A DNA stretch of 64,000 nt from Chelonoidis abingdonii (Eukaryota; Chordata; Testudines; Testudinidae): the NCBI RefSeq assembly GCF_003597395.2, contig NC_133773.1, positions 142,061,337-142,125,336 on the forward strand, given 5' to 3'. This document shows positions 53,282 through 63,554 of this stretch, in pieces. The notes under the pieces were generated by a model that had not been told where the DNA came from, did not search any database, and worked only from the letters and a program-made list of their open reading frames with translations. A program made the translations under genes and the position numbers. Positions within the stretch are counted from its first letter, which is position 1. Each line of letters starts with the position of its first letter.

Positions 53282-53420
53282 GTTAAGTTTAGGGTGACCA
53301 GACAGCAAATGAGAAAAATCGGGATGGGGGTGGGAGGTAATAGGAGCCTATGTAAGAAAAAGACCCCAAAATTGGGACTGTCCCTATAAAATAGGGGCAT
53401 CTGGTCACCCTAGTTAAGTT
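53282..53420. mobile_element. Short hAT-type MITE with perfect 8-bp target duplication
   Basis: The element at 53290-53412 begins TAGGGTGACCAG and ends CTGGTCACCCTA, perfect inverted ends of 12 bp. GTTAAGTT lies outside both ends (53282-53289, 53413-53420). 123 bp, non-coding. Confidence 0.95.
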
Positions 53421-53913
53421 ACCCCACCTTCTGCACCTGGACAAGCGACGCTCTGCCTTAGTCACATAGCCCATGCATTGGGGGGCAAGGAATCTGCTCG
53501 TGAGCACCTGGCCAAACTGGAGAGGAAAGGGTTTCCACGCTCCCCCAGCCTCAGGACTTCCACCTCGGAGCACGTGCTATGAAGTTTACTGTAGTGACTA
53601 AGGGGGCAGAGCTGGTGACTCCGATGAGCTCTTGTCTCTCCAGGCCTGGCTCAGGGCGCTATTAACCAAACAATGCCCTCATTTGCCCCAACATGCTGCA
53701 TGTCATGGGCGGGGCATCCCCTAGACATACAGCACTCGCGCCCAGCAGCCCTACCTCAGGATTGCTCCCCGCTGGGCTGGGCCCTGCGCAAACACAAGGG
53801 GCGACCCACAGAGCTAACAGGCTCAGCGTTTGCCAGGCCAATTGGTCTGACCTGAACTAGCTCCATATCAGGTGTGTCTAATGTGCCTGCCACCACGGGG
53901 TCTGGTTTGGCTC
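53421..53913. other. Unannotated spacer
   Basis: No gene or repeat recognised. Confidence 0.4.
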
Positions 53914-54185
53914 TTAGGCCTGGTCTACATCAGTCAAGGGTGAGAAAAATCCACATCCTGAGCAGCGTTGTTAAGCCAACTTTGATCCCTGTGTAATGGG
54001 AGGATTCTTCCATTAACCTCACTACTGCCACACAGGCAGGTGGATTACCTACGCCCCCTGCGATTAGCCACCTGGGATTACCTGCAACGGGAAAACCCCT
54101 CCCCTCGGCATAGGTAGTGTCTACACTGGGAAGCACGATTGCGGTGCAGCTGTGACCCTGTAACGTTTGAAGTGTAGCCCAGCGC
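53914..54185. mobile_element. Harbinger-like MITE, possibly two adjacent copies
   Basis: TTA precedes the left end GGCCTGGTCTACATCAG. The right end GAAGTGTAGCCC carries the reverse signature in degraded form. An internal GGTAGTGTCTACACTGGGAA (about 54112) may mark a second, shorter MITE nested or adjacent. Confidence 0.6.
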
Positions 54186-54949
54186 TTGGTGTGCAGCTTA
54201 TTTGCCCTGGGCAGAGCTCCAAACTGCGGGCGTTTCGCTGAGCTGAACCTCGGAAGCCCTGCACCAGTTTGAACCCCGGCTCAGTGGTGGGCGTTGGGGC
54301 GGCGTTGGCCTTACCTATTCTACCCCTTTGTCTGGTAGTTCAGAGTCCTGTGGACACCCCGCCTCTCTGCACTACTGGGCCTCATTTCACAGTGGCCTGG
54401 ACAGCAAAGAGCGTCTCTTTCCCAGCCCGTTGTGAAGGAGCCGAGCTGCTCAGTGCTGCCACTAGGGGCCCTTCATGCAGCAGTTTTCTGCAGATGGGGA
54501 GAAAAATAATACAGGATCCGCAGCTGGCCTGTCCGCCGGGGGACAGAACAGCCGTGGAGTGGGAGCCATGGCCCTCAGAGGGCTCCAGACACGGCACCGC
54601 CCCAGCGGGAGCTTCCCAGCACACCCGGGTGACATCCCTTAGGAGGGTGGGTTCCGGCCCTACCTCCTCCCCAGATGCTTTGGGTAGCTGGCGACGGCAG
54701 GAGCATGAGAGTGCCCTTGCCCATAGAGACCTGTCACCATGAGACCTTGGCTGGGGGACTGTGGACAACATGGGCCTGCTCCTGCTGCAGCTTACGGAAG
54801 CCAAGGCAGGTCCTGTAACCCCCGTTATGGTCTCTCTCTGTAGGGAAAAGACGGTGCACTGGGATCACTGAGGTCAGACCGCCGTGCTCCAAGCCCGTGT
54901 CTGTCAGCGAGGGAGGGGGTGTCAGCTGCTCCCCTTCCCCAAAGGGGCC
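54186..54949. other. Unannotated sequence
   Basis: The 157-codon plus frame (54269-54742) and 140-codon minus frame (54382-54804) overlap and show no domain; I do not call a gene. Confidence 0.4.
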
Positions 54950-55633
54950 TGTGGTAAGGCGAGACTCACCCAGCAGCGCCTCCTGCTGGTTATCCTGGGA
55001 ATTAGCTGTTCCCAGCTCCCGAGCACCCTCTGCCAGCTGGCGTCTAGCCTTTCACTGGCCTGTGTCCCTCCCAGACCGGAGTACCTTTGCCTAGGGATTC
55101 TGCCCCAGCAGTACCCCCACAGATGTCTGGGTCTCCCCTCCCCAAGGAACCCACAACCCTCTATCCCCACCTCGCCTCAGTCTATGGCCACTGCCAGTCA
55201 CCAACTAGCCCCCGTTCCCTGAGGCAGACTGCAGTGTATATGCCACTCATCACAGGCAAGAGGGGTTTGGACCCGCTGCCCTTGCCTAACCCCCAGACTG
55301 CACCTCTGCAGCCCCAGTGCCTTCCCTAGGCCCTTCTCAAGGCCTGCAGCCTGGGGAGTGGCCCGGATTGAGCTCCCCAGCCCTGCTCCACTCAGGCACC
55401 TATTGCTTTCAGACAGCCAGGCCCTGCTCTCTCACAGGCTAAAGAGGGACTGACTTTGTTCCTGCCTAGCAGCCCTTTTATAGAGCCAGTTGTGGCCTGA
55501 TTGGGGCGTGGCCCCACCTGTGGCTACTTTCCCCAATCAGCCTGTTCTTACTGGTTCCCTGCCACAGCCCACTCCCAGGGCTGTTTTAAGGCCCTTCAGG
55601 GCAGAAGCAGGGTTACTGTCCTGCTACAGGGCC
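54945..55633 (-). mobile_element. Solo LTR with 5-bp target duplication
   Basis: The plus strand begins TGTGGTAAGGCGAG at 54950 and ends CTGTCCTGCTACA at 55628 (679 bp). Read on the minus strand the LTR has TG...CA ends. GGGCC flanks both sides (54945-54949, 55629-55633). A TATAAAAGG promoter lies on the minus strand near 55483-55492, which sets the orientation. There is no internal coding region or second LTR, so it is a recombination product. Class (Gypsy or endogenous retrovirus) cannot be decided from the LTR alone. Confidence 0.85.
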
Positions 55634-56469
55634 TCTCCCTGGGAGCCCCCATTCACTGGCTTCCTTCCTAGCCTCTGCTTTCCCTTTCTCTGCTCCCACC
55701 TTTGCCCTCACACTCATCTTTCATGGCTCCATGTATTTGCTCTTTCCCACTTTCTCCAAGGATTTTTTTTTCCACTCTATTTATTCCTTCCGTGCATGGC
55801 CACTCCCCTCCTATCCCCTGTCCTTTGTACGATCGGTGATTTCTTTCTTTCTCATCCTTTCCCTTCCCTCCTGGAAACATTACCATTACCATTGTTGTCA
55901 ATTGTGAGACAGGTCCTAGAGGGAGTGGTTTGGATGGAAAAGCATCAGAGAACTCCCTAGGAATAGGTTGGTTAAGGGGCTCCAGGACGTGTCTGAAGGG
56001 CATACAAGGAGGAGAGCAACGTGTTTAGGGCAAGTGTGATATAAGGATGACGGACACTGCACCAAAGCAGCTCCTTTGCTCATGACTTCCTGCTCTCTGC
56101 GAACCCTTCCCACCACTGGCTTATCCTCTTAAAAGGACCTTTTTTCTCAGTATGCTTTTCTGGGGCTGGCCCTTTCAGTCTGGTAGAGCCAAGTACCTAC
56201 TGCTCTGAGGTGTCTATTTTGACCCAGTCTTTCTTCCGGCAGGTAAGGAGCTGTTAGGTTGATCCTGCCTTTTTGTGGAGGAGCCAGCCCATTTGCCAAG
56301 TGGGAGGGAACTAGCTGTGATGGGATGAAACTGAGCAAAGGGAAACTTAGCCAGAGCATCACAGAACGTTTTCTGCTCTTGGAGGACTGTTCCACTCAGG
56401 AGGAGTAGAAGCCTGTTGTATCCTTTCCAAGTATTAGCTCCAAGGTCCAGATACACGCCCTGATCGTGG
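55634..56469. other. Unannotated sequence
   Basis: Contains T-rich patches near 55760-55870; no gene recognised. Confidence 0.4.
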
Positions 56470-56985
56470 GAGCCTTAGGCTCGTGGGACCCCCACAATGA
56501 GCCAGTTCTGACAGTGTGCGGAGTCGGTCGATGCTACACCTGGCTCATAAGACAGCTCATGGTGTCTGACACCATCAGTTGATCCAGAGACATTTATATA
56601 GAACACATCACCGGACACCGCCAATACCACACCGAGTAACTGAGACCACAGACCAGGGAAATAATCCACTTCCCTCCCTGACGGACCAAGGGACGCACCC
56701 CACCCATGTTCTAATCCGCTCCACCGATACTGGCTTGGGCTCCGTACTCATTGCATGGGTGGCGTACCCGAGCCCACTTATCCACTGACACTTGCAACCC
56801 AATCTGGGTCTATGCCGGTTATGTGACATGTATGTATCTCTTCATCCTTGCAAATGATACCTGTAACCCCCCATAACCCAAGCCTGACCCAAGATGTACA
56901 GTACCTTCCCTCTCAACCTGTGTATATTTCATTTTAAACATTCACTTCAATACAATTTCTTAGGTGTATTCTGGTAGTGGCAAGG
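56470..56985 (+). mobile_element. Possible retroelement LTR or 3' end
   Basis: The end has 'ccccccataacccaagcctg', 'cctctcaacctgtgtatatt' and ACTTCAATACAATTTCTTAG, the last like a degraded AATAAA signal. No terminal structure could be fixed. Confidence 0.3.
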
Positions 56986-57770
56986 AGATCAACAAGGACA
57001 AGTGCAGAGTCCTGCACTTAGAATGGAAGAATCCCAGGCACTGCTACAGGCTGGGGACAGATTGGCTAAGCGGCAGTTCTGCAGAAAAGGACCTGGGGAT
57101 TACAGTGGATGAGAAGCTGGGTATGAGTCAGTAGTGTCCCCTTGTTTCCAAGAAGGCCAATGGCATATTGGGCTGTATTAGCAGGAGCATTGACGGCAGA
57201 TCGAGGAAAGTGATTATCCCCCCCTATTTGGCACTGGTGAGGCCACACCTGGAGTATTGTGTCTAGTTTTGGGCCCCCCGCTACAGAAGGGATGTGGGCA
57301 AATTGAAGAGAGTCCAGCAAAGGGCAACGGAAATCATCAGGGGGCTGGGGCACATGACTTATGAGGAGAGGCTGAGGGAACTGGGGTTATTTAGTCTGCA
57401 GAAGAGAAGAGTGAGGGGGGATTTGATAGCTGCTTTCAACTACCTGAAAGGGGGTTCCAAAGAGGATGGATCTAGACTGTTCTCAATGATGGAAGATGAC
57501 AGAACAAGGAGTAATGGTCTCAAATTGCAGTGGGGGAGTCTTAGGTTGGATATTAGGAAACCCTATTTCACTAGGAGGGTGGTGAAGCACTGGAATGGGT
57601 TCCCTAGGGAAGTGGTGGAATCTCCTTCCTTAGAGGTTTTTAAGGGGAGGCTTGACAAAGCCCTGGCTGGGATGATTTAGTTGGGAACTGGTCCTGCTTT
57701 GAGCAGGGGGTTGGACTAGATACCTCCTGAAGTCCCTTCCAACCCTGATATTCTGTGATTCTATGATCTT
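56986..57770 (+). mobile_element. Young CR1 LINE, 5'-truncated
   Basis: It begins 'aacaaggacaagtgcagagt' and encodes relics of the reverse-transcriptase end. From 57294 there is an open 128-codon frame ([19 protein letters not shown] onward, ending ALAGMI). The 3' end closes with 'atattctgtgattctatgat', the CR1 terminal repeat. One stop (TAG, just before 57270) replaces an expected codon. Protein and DNA are close to the minus-strand copy at 39496-40044. Confidence 0.95.
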
Positions 57771-57860
57771 GTCACAGCCAGGGACCTTGCTGTGCAAGGT
57801 GCTGTACAAACAGAACAAAAAGCTGCTCCCTGCCCCAAGCTTGCAAATAAAGCAGTGGAG
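57771..57860 (+). repeat. Ancient repeat tail
   Basis: 'gctgtgcaaggtgctgtaca', 'aacagaacaaaaagctgct' and CCTGCCCCAAGCTTGCAAA match the old element at 51535. The CR1 appears to have inserted at its left edge. Confidence 0.6.
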
Positions 57861-58311
57861 ACTTGGCAGCAGGGTACAATCCTGTACAGCTTATCAGCTA
57901 ATCAAGGAGACTATACACAGAGGGTAATAATTGAATTACATCCCCTCTCCAGGCTGCCATTTCAGTAGGGGGAAGGGCAACTGTCCATGGGATTTTTTTT
58001 TCAGAATATGGAACGTCTTTTCCCAACTCCAGGATATAATCTCCCAAGCCTGCATAGGCAGGGAGCGGGGGACACAGATCAGATGGCTGCTTTAATAGGT
58101 CTGTGATTTAAGGCCCAAATAAATACCAAGAAATCCCCCTCTCGGCAGATAGTTTAACAAGAGATCCAGGTGGCCCCAGCACAGCAGGGAAAGGCTCCGG
58201 CGCCATTGGGTATGGGCTTCTCACACCTGTAATGCCCGCAGTAAAGGTGAGGGTGGTATGCAGGGCTGCTCTCCATTACGCTGATTACAGGGGGCTTATC
58301 TCCCCCGGCAG
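57861..58311. other. Unannotated sequence
   Basis: No repeat signature. A short Gly/Pro-poor neutral region precedes the candidate exon below. Confidence 0.4.
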
Positions 58312-58419
58312 GAAGCCTTTTTCCCCCACCCCATCTCCCAGCCTGGCCAGGCCAACAATGCTGAGCTGTCTCTGAAGATGGACGGGCAGGTGTTCCCCAC
58401 CTACTTCAAAGCAGGAGAG
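58312..58419 (+). CDS. Candidate host exon (speculative)
   Basis: A 108-bp open segment between CCCCCGGCAG and G/GTCAGA is a multiple of three and phase 0 at both sides. It would encode EAFFPHPISQPGQANNAEL then SLKMDGQVFPTYFKAGE, with composition more protein-like than the surrounding frames and no repeat similarity. The acceptor tract is short and the donor is weak (GTCAGA). I do not recognise the protein. Reading continues open into the flank, so the exon edges are uncertain. Confidence 0.18.
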
Positions 58420-58714
58420 GTCAGAGGCTGGGAGCGGAGGGAAGCTGACAGCAGCTGGTGATTTGTTTTATGAGTCAATCTGGCAATAGCCGGCAGTGAG
58501 GAAGGCCCTGTAGCTAGGTTTCCTCTTGGAACAGAGCAAGGAGAATGCCCTGCACTCTGAGGGTATTGTCTGAAACCATTTGGGGACCATAAGGCAAGTG
58601 TCCTCACAAGACACCAGAGACCGGGCTCTGACAGTCTGATTGGGGCAGCTAAACCGTGTGGGTGTCGCTGGCTTGCTAACTCCCAGACTGCCTAATAGGG
58701 GCATTGGTAGGGGG
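58420..58714. other. Unannotated spacer
   Basis: No gene or repeat recognised. Confidence 0.4.
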
Positions 58715-58945
58715 AGACTGTCTGGCCTTGTGGCTAGTGCACTTGACCTTGACTCAGGAGCCCTGGGTTCTAGAGCCTTGCTCTGCATCTAGCTAGCTGG
58801 GTGACTTTGAGTAAGTGGTGACACTGCTGTGTGCCTCAGTTTCCCTTTCTGTTAAATGGGGAGTGTGACCTCTTTGGTGAGGTGCTTTTGGATCTACTGA
58901 TAAATGGTGCTGTGCTAAGAGCTAAGTGTTGTTATTAATAGAGCC
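58715..58945 (+). repeat. tRNA-derived SINE, near full length
   Basis: The head is GGCCTTGTGGCTAGTGCACT and the B-box-like part 'tgggttctagagccttgct'. Then follow 'gtgactttgagtaagtgg', GTGTGCCTCAGTTTCCCTTT and the tail 'tgttgttattaata'. Confidence 0.82.
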
Positions 58946-59411
58946 TGTGCTCACTACACACACAGGACAGCCTAAGACCTGGCCTGGACTAACTTTGCCA
59001 TCTACCACCCGAGCTTTAGCTCTAAGGCTGGCCTGGGGGACATTGTTTTAGAGCAAGGTGGGGAAGGCACTTGCTGCATCTGACCGGGGGCTTTCTAATA
59101 CAATATCCTGTAAGCAAGAGTGCTTCAGAGGAAGGTGCGAGAACGCCCCCATGACAGATGTTAGTCCTGACATTAATACCCAATTGGAAAACACTTAGAT
59201 ATTACAGCGATTGGGGGGAGGTAAGAACAGAGCCATGTGAACAATGGGGTTTTCTGATCCCCGGCAATTCAAAAAGAAAAAAAAATGGGGAAGAGGGGGT
59301 CAACCCAAAATTGAAATTTTTCAAAATGTTCCACCAAGAGAAAAGTTTTAAAAATCAATTGTTTTTCAGGTGAAACACATTTTTCAGTTAGTTCCTGCGC
59401 AATTTAAAAAT
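58946..59411. other. Unannotated sequence
   Basis: Includes an A run near 59275-59283; no gene recognised. Confidence 0.4.
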
Positions 59412-59841
59412 ATTTGTAATAGAGCTGTCAATCGATCGCCATTAACGCCCGCAATTAACTGAAAGCAAAATGAATGTGTTAATTTGTGTAATGTGTTAAT
59501 CACAGATCTGTGGGTGAGGCGGGAGGCAAGGGCAGTGTGGGGGGAAGAAGTCCCAACCCACAGCTTCAGAGGCGACAGGGGGTCTGGAAAAGCCGCAGCC
59601 CAGAGCTTCTCGGGCAGTGGGGGGCCTGAAGTCCCATGACCCAAAAGCAGCTGAAGCCCTGAACCCCATGCCCTGAGGGGAGCTGAAGCCCAGAGCCACC
59701 AGCCCTGATCCTATAGCTGAAAATATAGAAAACCCCCAAAATATTTAAATAAATGGTTTTCTAATATTACTTAACAGTGCGACTAAAGCTGCAATTAATT
59801 GTGATTAACTTTTTTAATCTCTTGACAACCCTAATTTTTAC
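59412..59841 (-). mobile_element. Non-autonomous hAT element of the ZBED-type family
   Basis: The element at 59420-59833 has a left end TAGAGCTGTCAATCGAT and a reversed right end TAGGGTTGTCAAGAGATTAA. Reversed, its right 100 bp parallels the end of the element at 42769 ('ccatttatttaaatattttgg'). The flanks ATTTGTAA and ATTTTTAC agree at 6 of 8. The interior (59500-59700) has phrases like GAGCTGAAGCCCAGAGCC, recalling 1440-1680. No transposase. Confidence 0.82.
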
Positions 59842-60427
59842 TTGCTTAAAATAAAATCAAGGGGCATATGGAGACAAACTCTGTTCAAATTGAAAAATCA
59901 AAATGTTATTGATCTTTTCAGACTCTTTTTTCAAGGGAAACAATTCAGTGAAACTGATGCTATTTGTCAACTGAACCATTTCACCTGATTCTATATTTTT
60001 CACAAAAAAAAAATGAGAGGTGAAATTTTTCACCCATCTATAGATAAGAACTTTGATAAATAGACTAGAAACCCCGAGAGCAAGTTGAAGGACAAATGTT
60101 CTGCTTTGAAAGCCAATATAAAAGTTGGCAGCCTTCCCTCCTCCCATCTCCTCAGCTCTGTCTTCATTAGACAAAAGAAGAAACTTCTCCTAGTACGACC
60201 AATGACAAGGGTTCAAAAATCATGAATCCAGCCCCCTAAAATCATAAAATTGACTTAAATATCATGAGATTTTAAAAAATAACAAATGTTGGAGTGGTGG
60301 TGGTTGTGTTTACCTTCCAGTTCTGAGTCTGTACAATGCACTGGAGTCTCATTTTCAAGCGTTTCTCCATAGCCAGGAGGGTAGGAACTTATTTCTTTTA
60401 AAAATGAAAGCAGAGAGTCTCCTATAA
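59842..60427. other. Unannotated AT-rich sequence
   Basis: No gene or clear repeat. An A run lies near 60004-60012. Confidence 0.4.
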
Positions 60428-61460
60428 TCATATAGAATCATAGAATATCAGAGTTGGAAGGGACCTCAGGAGATATCTAGTCCAACCCCCTGCTCAAAGC
60501 AGGACCAATCCCCAACTAATTCATCCCAGCCAGGGCTTTGTCAAGCCTGACCTTAAAAACCTCTAAGGAAGGAGATTCCACCACCTCCCTAGGTAACCCA
60601 TTCCAGTGCTTCACCACCCTCCTAGTGAAANNNNNNNNNNNNNNNNNNNNNNNNNNNNNNNNNNNNNNNNNNNNNNNNNNNNNNNNNNNNNNNNNNNNNN
60701 NNNNNNNNNNNNNNNNNNNNNNNNNNNNNNNNNNNNNNNNNNNNNNNNNNNNNNNNNNNNNNNNNNNNNNNNNNNNNNNNNNNNNNNNNNNNNNNNNNNN
60801 NNNNNNNNNNNNNNNNNNNNNNNNNNNNNNNNNNNNNNNNNNNNNNNNNNNNNNNNNNNNNNNNNNNNNNNNNNNNNNNNNNNNNNNNNNNNNNNNNNNN
60901 NNNNNNNNNNNNNNNNNNNNNNNNNNNNNNNNNNNNNNNNNNNNNNNNNNNNNNNNNNNNNNNNNNNNNNNNNNNNNNNNNNNNNNNNNNNNNNNNNNNN
61001 NNNNNNNNNNNNNNNNNNNNNNNNNNNNNNNNNNNNNNNNNNNNNNNNNNNNNNNNNNNNNNNNNNNNNNNNNNNNNNNNNNNNNNNNNNNNNNNNNNNN
61101 NNNNNNNNNNNNNNNNNNNNNNNNNNNNNNNNNNNNNNNNNNNNNNNNCTTGTAGCAGTGCTGGATTCTTCCTCCTTAAGTGCAGGTCTCTGCAATTTGT
61201 CCTTTGTTGACCTCCTCAGATTTCTTTTTGGTCCCAATCCTCCAACTTTGCTAGGTCATCTGTGATCCCTATCCCTACCCTCCAGGGTATCTACCTCTCC
61301 CCCCAGCTTGGTGTCATCCACGAACTTGCTGAGGATGCAATCCGTCCCATCCTCCAGATCATTACGAAGATGTCGAACAAAACCAGCCCCAGGACCGACC
61401 CCGGGAGCACTCTGCTTGATACCGGTTGCCAACTAGTCATCGAGCCAGAGCTTTGAGGAA
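60428..61460 (-). mobile_element. CR1 LINE interrupted by assembly gap
   Basis: The 3' terminus is at 60428 (CATATAGAATCATAGAATAT); 'tgtcaagcctgaccttaaaa' and 'ccactcctagtgaaa'-type sequence lead into Ns. After the gap, reversed upstream CR1 sequence runs from 61149 ('gctggattcttcctccttaa', 'gtgtcatccacgaacttgct', 'tgataccggttgccaactag') to about 61460. The N run hides the polymerase end. The frames spanning Ns are not real. Confidence 0.9.
60631..61148. other. Assembly gap (518 N)
   Basis: A run of 518 undetermined bases inside a CR1 copy. Its length may be estimated rather than measured. Confidence 1.
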
Positions 61461-61774
61461 CAACTCTAAATAGAGCGTCAGTCACAATAAAATGGCAAGA
61501 GTTGGCAGTGAGGAAGAAAGGCTGAGTACCATTCTAGGAGAGAAGCGAAAGGAAGGAGCTCACAGGACATGTTCACCTGCCTCTGGCTCAGAAGGGAACA
61601 GCCCGAGCATATGGTGGGTTTGAGTAGACAGATCAGAGAAGTCCTGTCCTGATCAGATTTGTGTGCTGCAGTCAGGGCAACACTTGTTCCCCCCCACATC
61701 ATACCAGTAAAGCTAAACTGACCACTTGTAATAAAATACCAGTGAAAGACACTTCTCTAGCCTGATCCTCTGTG
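61461..61774. other. Unannotated spacer
   Basis: No gene or repeat recognised. Confidence 0.4.
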
Positions 61775-62075
61775 TCTCAGAGACTCATGGCCAGAAGGAT
61801 CCATCATGGTCATCCAGTCTGACCTCCTGCACATCGCAGGTCACAGAACCTCACCCATCCACTCCTGTAATAAACCCCATAACCTCTGGCTGGTCACTGA
61901 CATCCTCAACTCATGGTTTAAAGACTTCAAGTGAAGAGAATCCACCATTTCATCCAGTTCAAACCAGCAAGTGACCCGGGTCCCACGCTGCAGAGGAAGG
62001 CAAACCCCCCACCCCTCCCAGGGTCTCTGCCAATCTGACCTTGGGGAAAATTCCCTTCCCGACCCCAAATACAGC
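61775..62075 (-). mobile_element. CR1 LINE 3' fragment
   Basis: 'catggccagaaggatccatc', TCATCCAGTCTGACCTCCTG, 'aaagacttcaagtgaagaga' and 'gggaaaattcccttcccgac' are reversed CR1 3' phrases of an older subfamily. Confidence 0.85.
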
Positions 62076-62455
62076 AATCTGTTGGACCCCCAGTTGCAGC
62101 TTTATTCTCCTTGGGAGTGGAGCTAAGAACCCTTAGATTTGGAGGCAGATTCTAGCCCCCTGCACCAGCTGTTTCCTTTCAAGATGTGGTTGGGCAGCAG
62201 GTGTCATTGGACCATCCCGTGGCACAGTGCTTTCTTTCATCAGGCAAGACTTCCATGATCCCTTTGACTGACAAGTCAACTGCCTGATGTCTTGATAACC
62301 AGCCACTTACCTCCCAGCCTAATTAAAAACAAACTCCTACAAGCAGCAGGTCCTGCGGCTTTGACCTCCTGAGCAATCACTTCCTTGGCGACTTCACCTC
62401 TATTAACCTTTCTCCTGCAATTTAATTGGCTGATGTAATTGAAGCAAGAAAAGGC
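62076..62455. other. Candidate conserved non-coding block
   Basis: This low-repetition sequence carries 'tgactgacaagtcaactg' (a TGACnnnTCA-like motif), 'cctaattaaaaacaaactcc' and 'tgcaatttaattggctgatg'. No transposon ends. Regulatory character is inferred from texture only. Confidence 0.28.
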
Positions 62456-63079
62456 TCAGTTACATTCCTCCCCGGCCCCCACCATTGTCAGCTGGGGAAG
62501 AGAGGGACAAGTTCACTCCTGTGGAAAGGGAAGCTACTGGATGTGTGTGTTGGGGAGAATTGAGTCCCTTTTAATCTCTCTTGAATGCTGCCTGGATTTC
62601 CAGCCCTCTGGTTAATTAACTCTCCACTCCAGTCTCTAAGCAGGGATTCCTGGGTTAGGAGGATGGTTATGAGAGTGAGGAATTCCCTCCTTGTTGCAGC
62701 CTGGTGACAATGAGTTCAGGTCAGCTGGTTTATAAGTCAGTTGCAGTTTGGCTATTGAGATAGCACATGTCCGAGACACCATGGGTGTAATTGTATTCCG
62801 AGCCCTGGAGATGAGGCAGAAGGATTTACAGGACACTGGGGAGTTATCGGACCTTCGTTTCACCCAGCCTCCATGTCTGAAGGGGCCTGTTTGTGCCTGT
62901 ATGTGAGAGAAAAAGAGAAGGTGCTTGGTGGGTGGGAAGAGGGAGGCAGAGGTGGGGCTGGGGCCAGGAATTGGCCCCTGGTGAGTAAGGGGCAACGGGG
63001 AAAAGCATTCCATTCCAGTATTGTTTAGTTCCCAGTCAGTCCTTGGAAACACCAACTGAGGTCAGAGTCCTGTTTCACT
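62456..63079. other. Unannotated sequence
   Basis: No gene or repeat recognised; the 139-codon minus frame at 62636-63055 has no domain. Confidence 0.4.
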
Positions 63080-63265
63080 GGGCACTGTTCAAACACATAG
63101 TAAGAAATGGTTCCTACCCCAGAGAACGTAGAAAGTATATTGTAGCCCTGCTTTACAGATGGGGACCTGATGCACAGGGAGATTAAATGACTTGGCCAAG
63201 GTCCTGGAGACAATCTGTGGCAGAGACAGGAATTGAACTCAGCGCTTTAGCTGCAAGACACCGTT
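63080..63265 (-). repeat. MIR-like SINE with ancient tail
   Basis: 'cactgttcaaacacatagt', CTGCTTTACAGATGGGGACC, 'gacttggccaaggtcctgg' and 'caggaattgaactcagcgc' (B-box reversed) form a SINE in minus orientation with the old tail at its left. Confidence 0.8.
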
Positions 63266-63554
63266 CCGTCAACCTGTGAAAACAATTCCTCTTTTTCCTT
63301 GGCATGCACATCTTGCAGGGACTTGTGGGTGATAACCCCAATGCAAGCTATTCAGTCCTTACTCTCCACGCAGCAAGATTCTTTGTTCCACCATCTCTAG
63401 CCCCTGATCTTCACCAATTATTGCTCAGAATCCTAGCAATTCACTTTTCTGTTGCAGTCAGAGGCCAGTGCATCCCATGCTCTAAGGGGCTGCCACTGAC
63501 TCTGCTGTTACGATTTGGTTCAGTGGCTATTTGCCTGTCACACGCGGTTTTTAG
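63266..63554. other. Unannotated spacer
   Basis: No gene or repeat recognised. Confidence 0.4.

Noticed and set aside
52825..53400. 191-codon minus-strand frame
   Set aside because: It extends into a defined hAT MITE and lacks any recognisable domain or start context.
54269..54742. 157-codon plus-strand frame
   Set aside because: Overlaps a 140-codon minus frame in GC-rich DNA and has no domain.
60538..61265. Frames of more than 200 codons
   Set aside because: They consist almost wholly of undetermined bases in the assembly gap.
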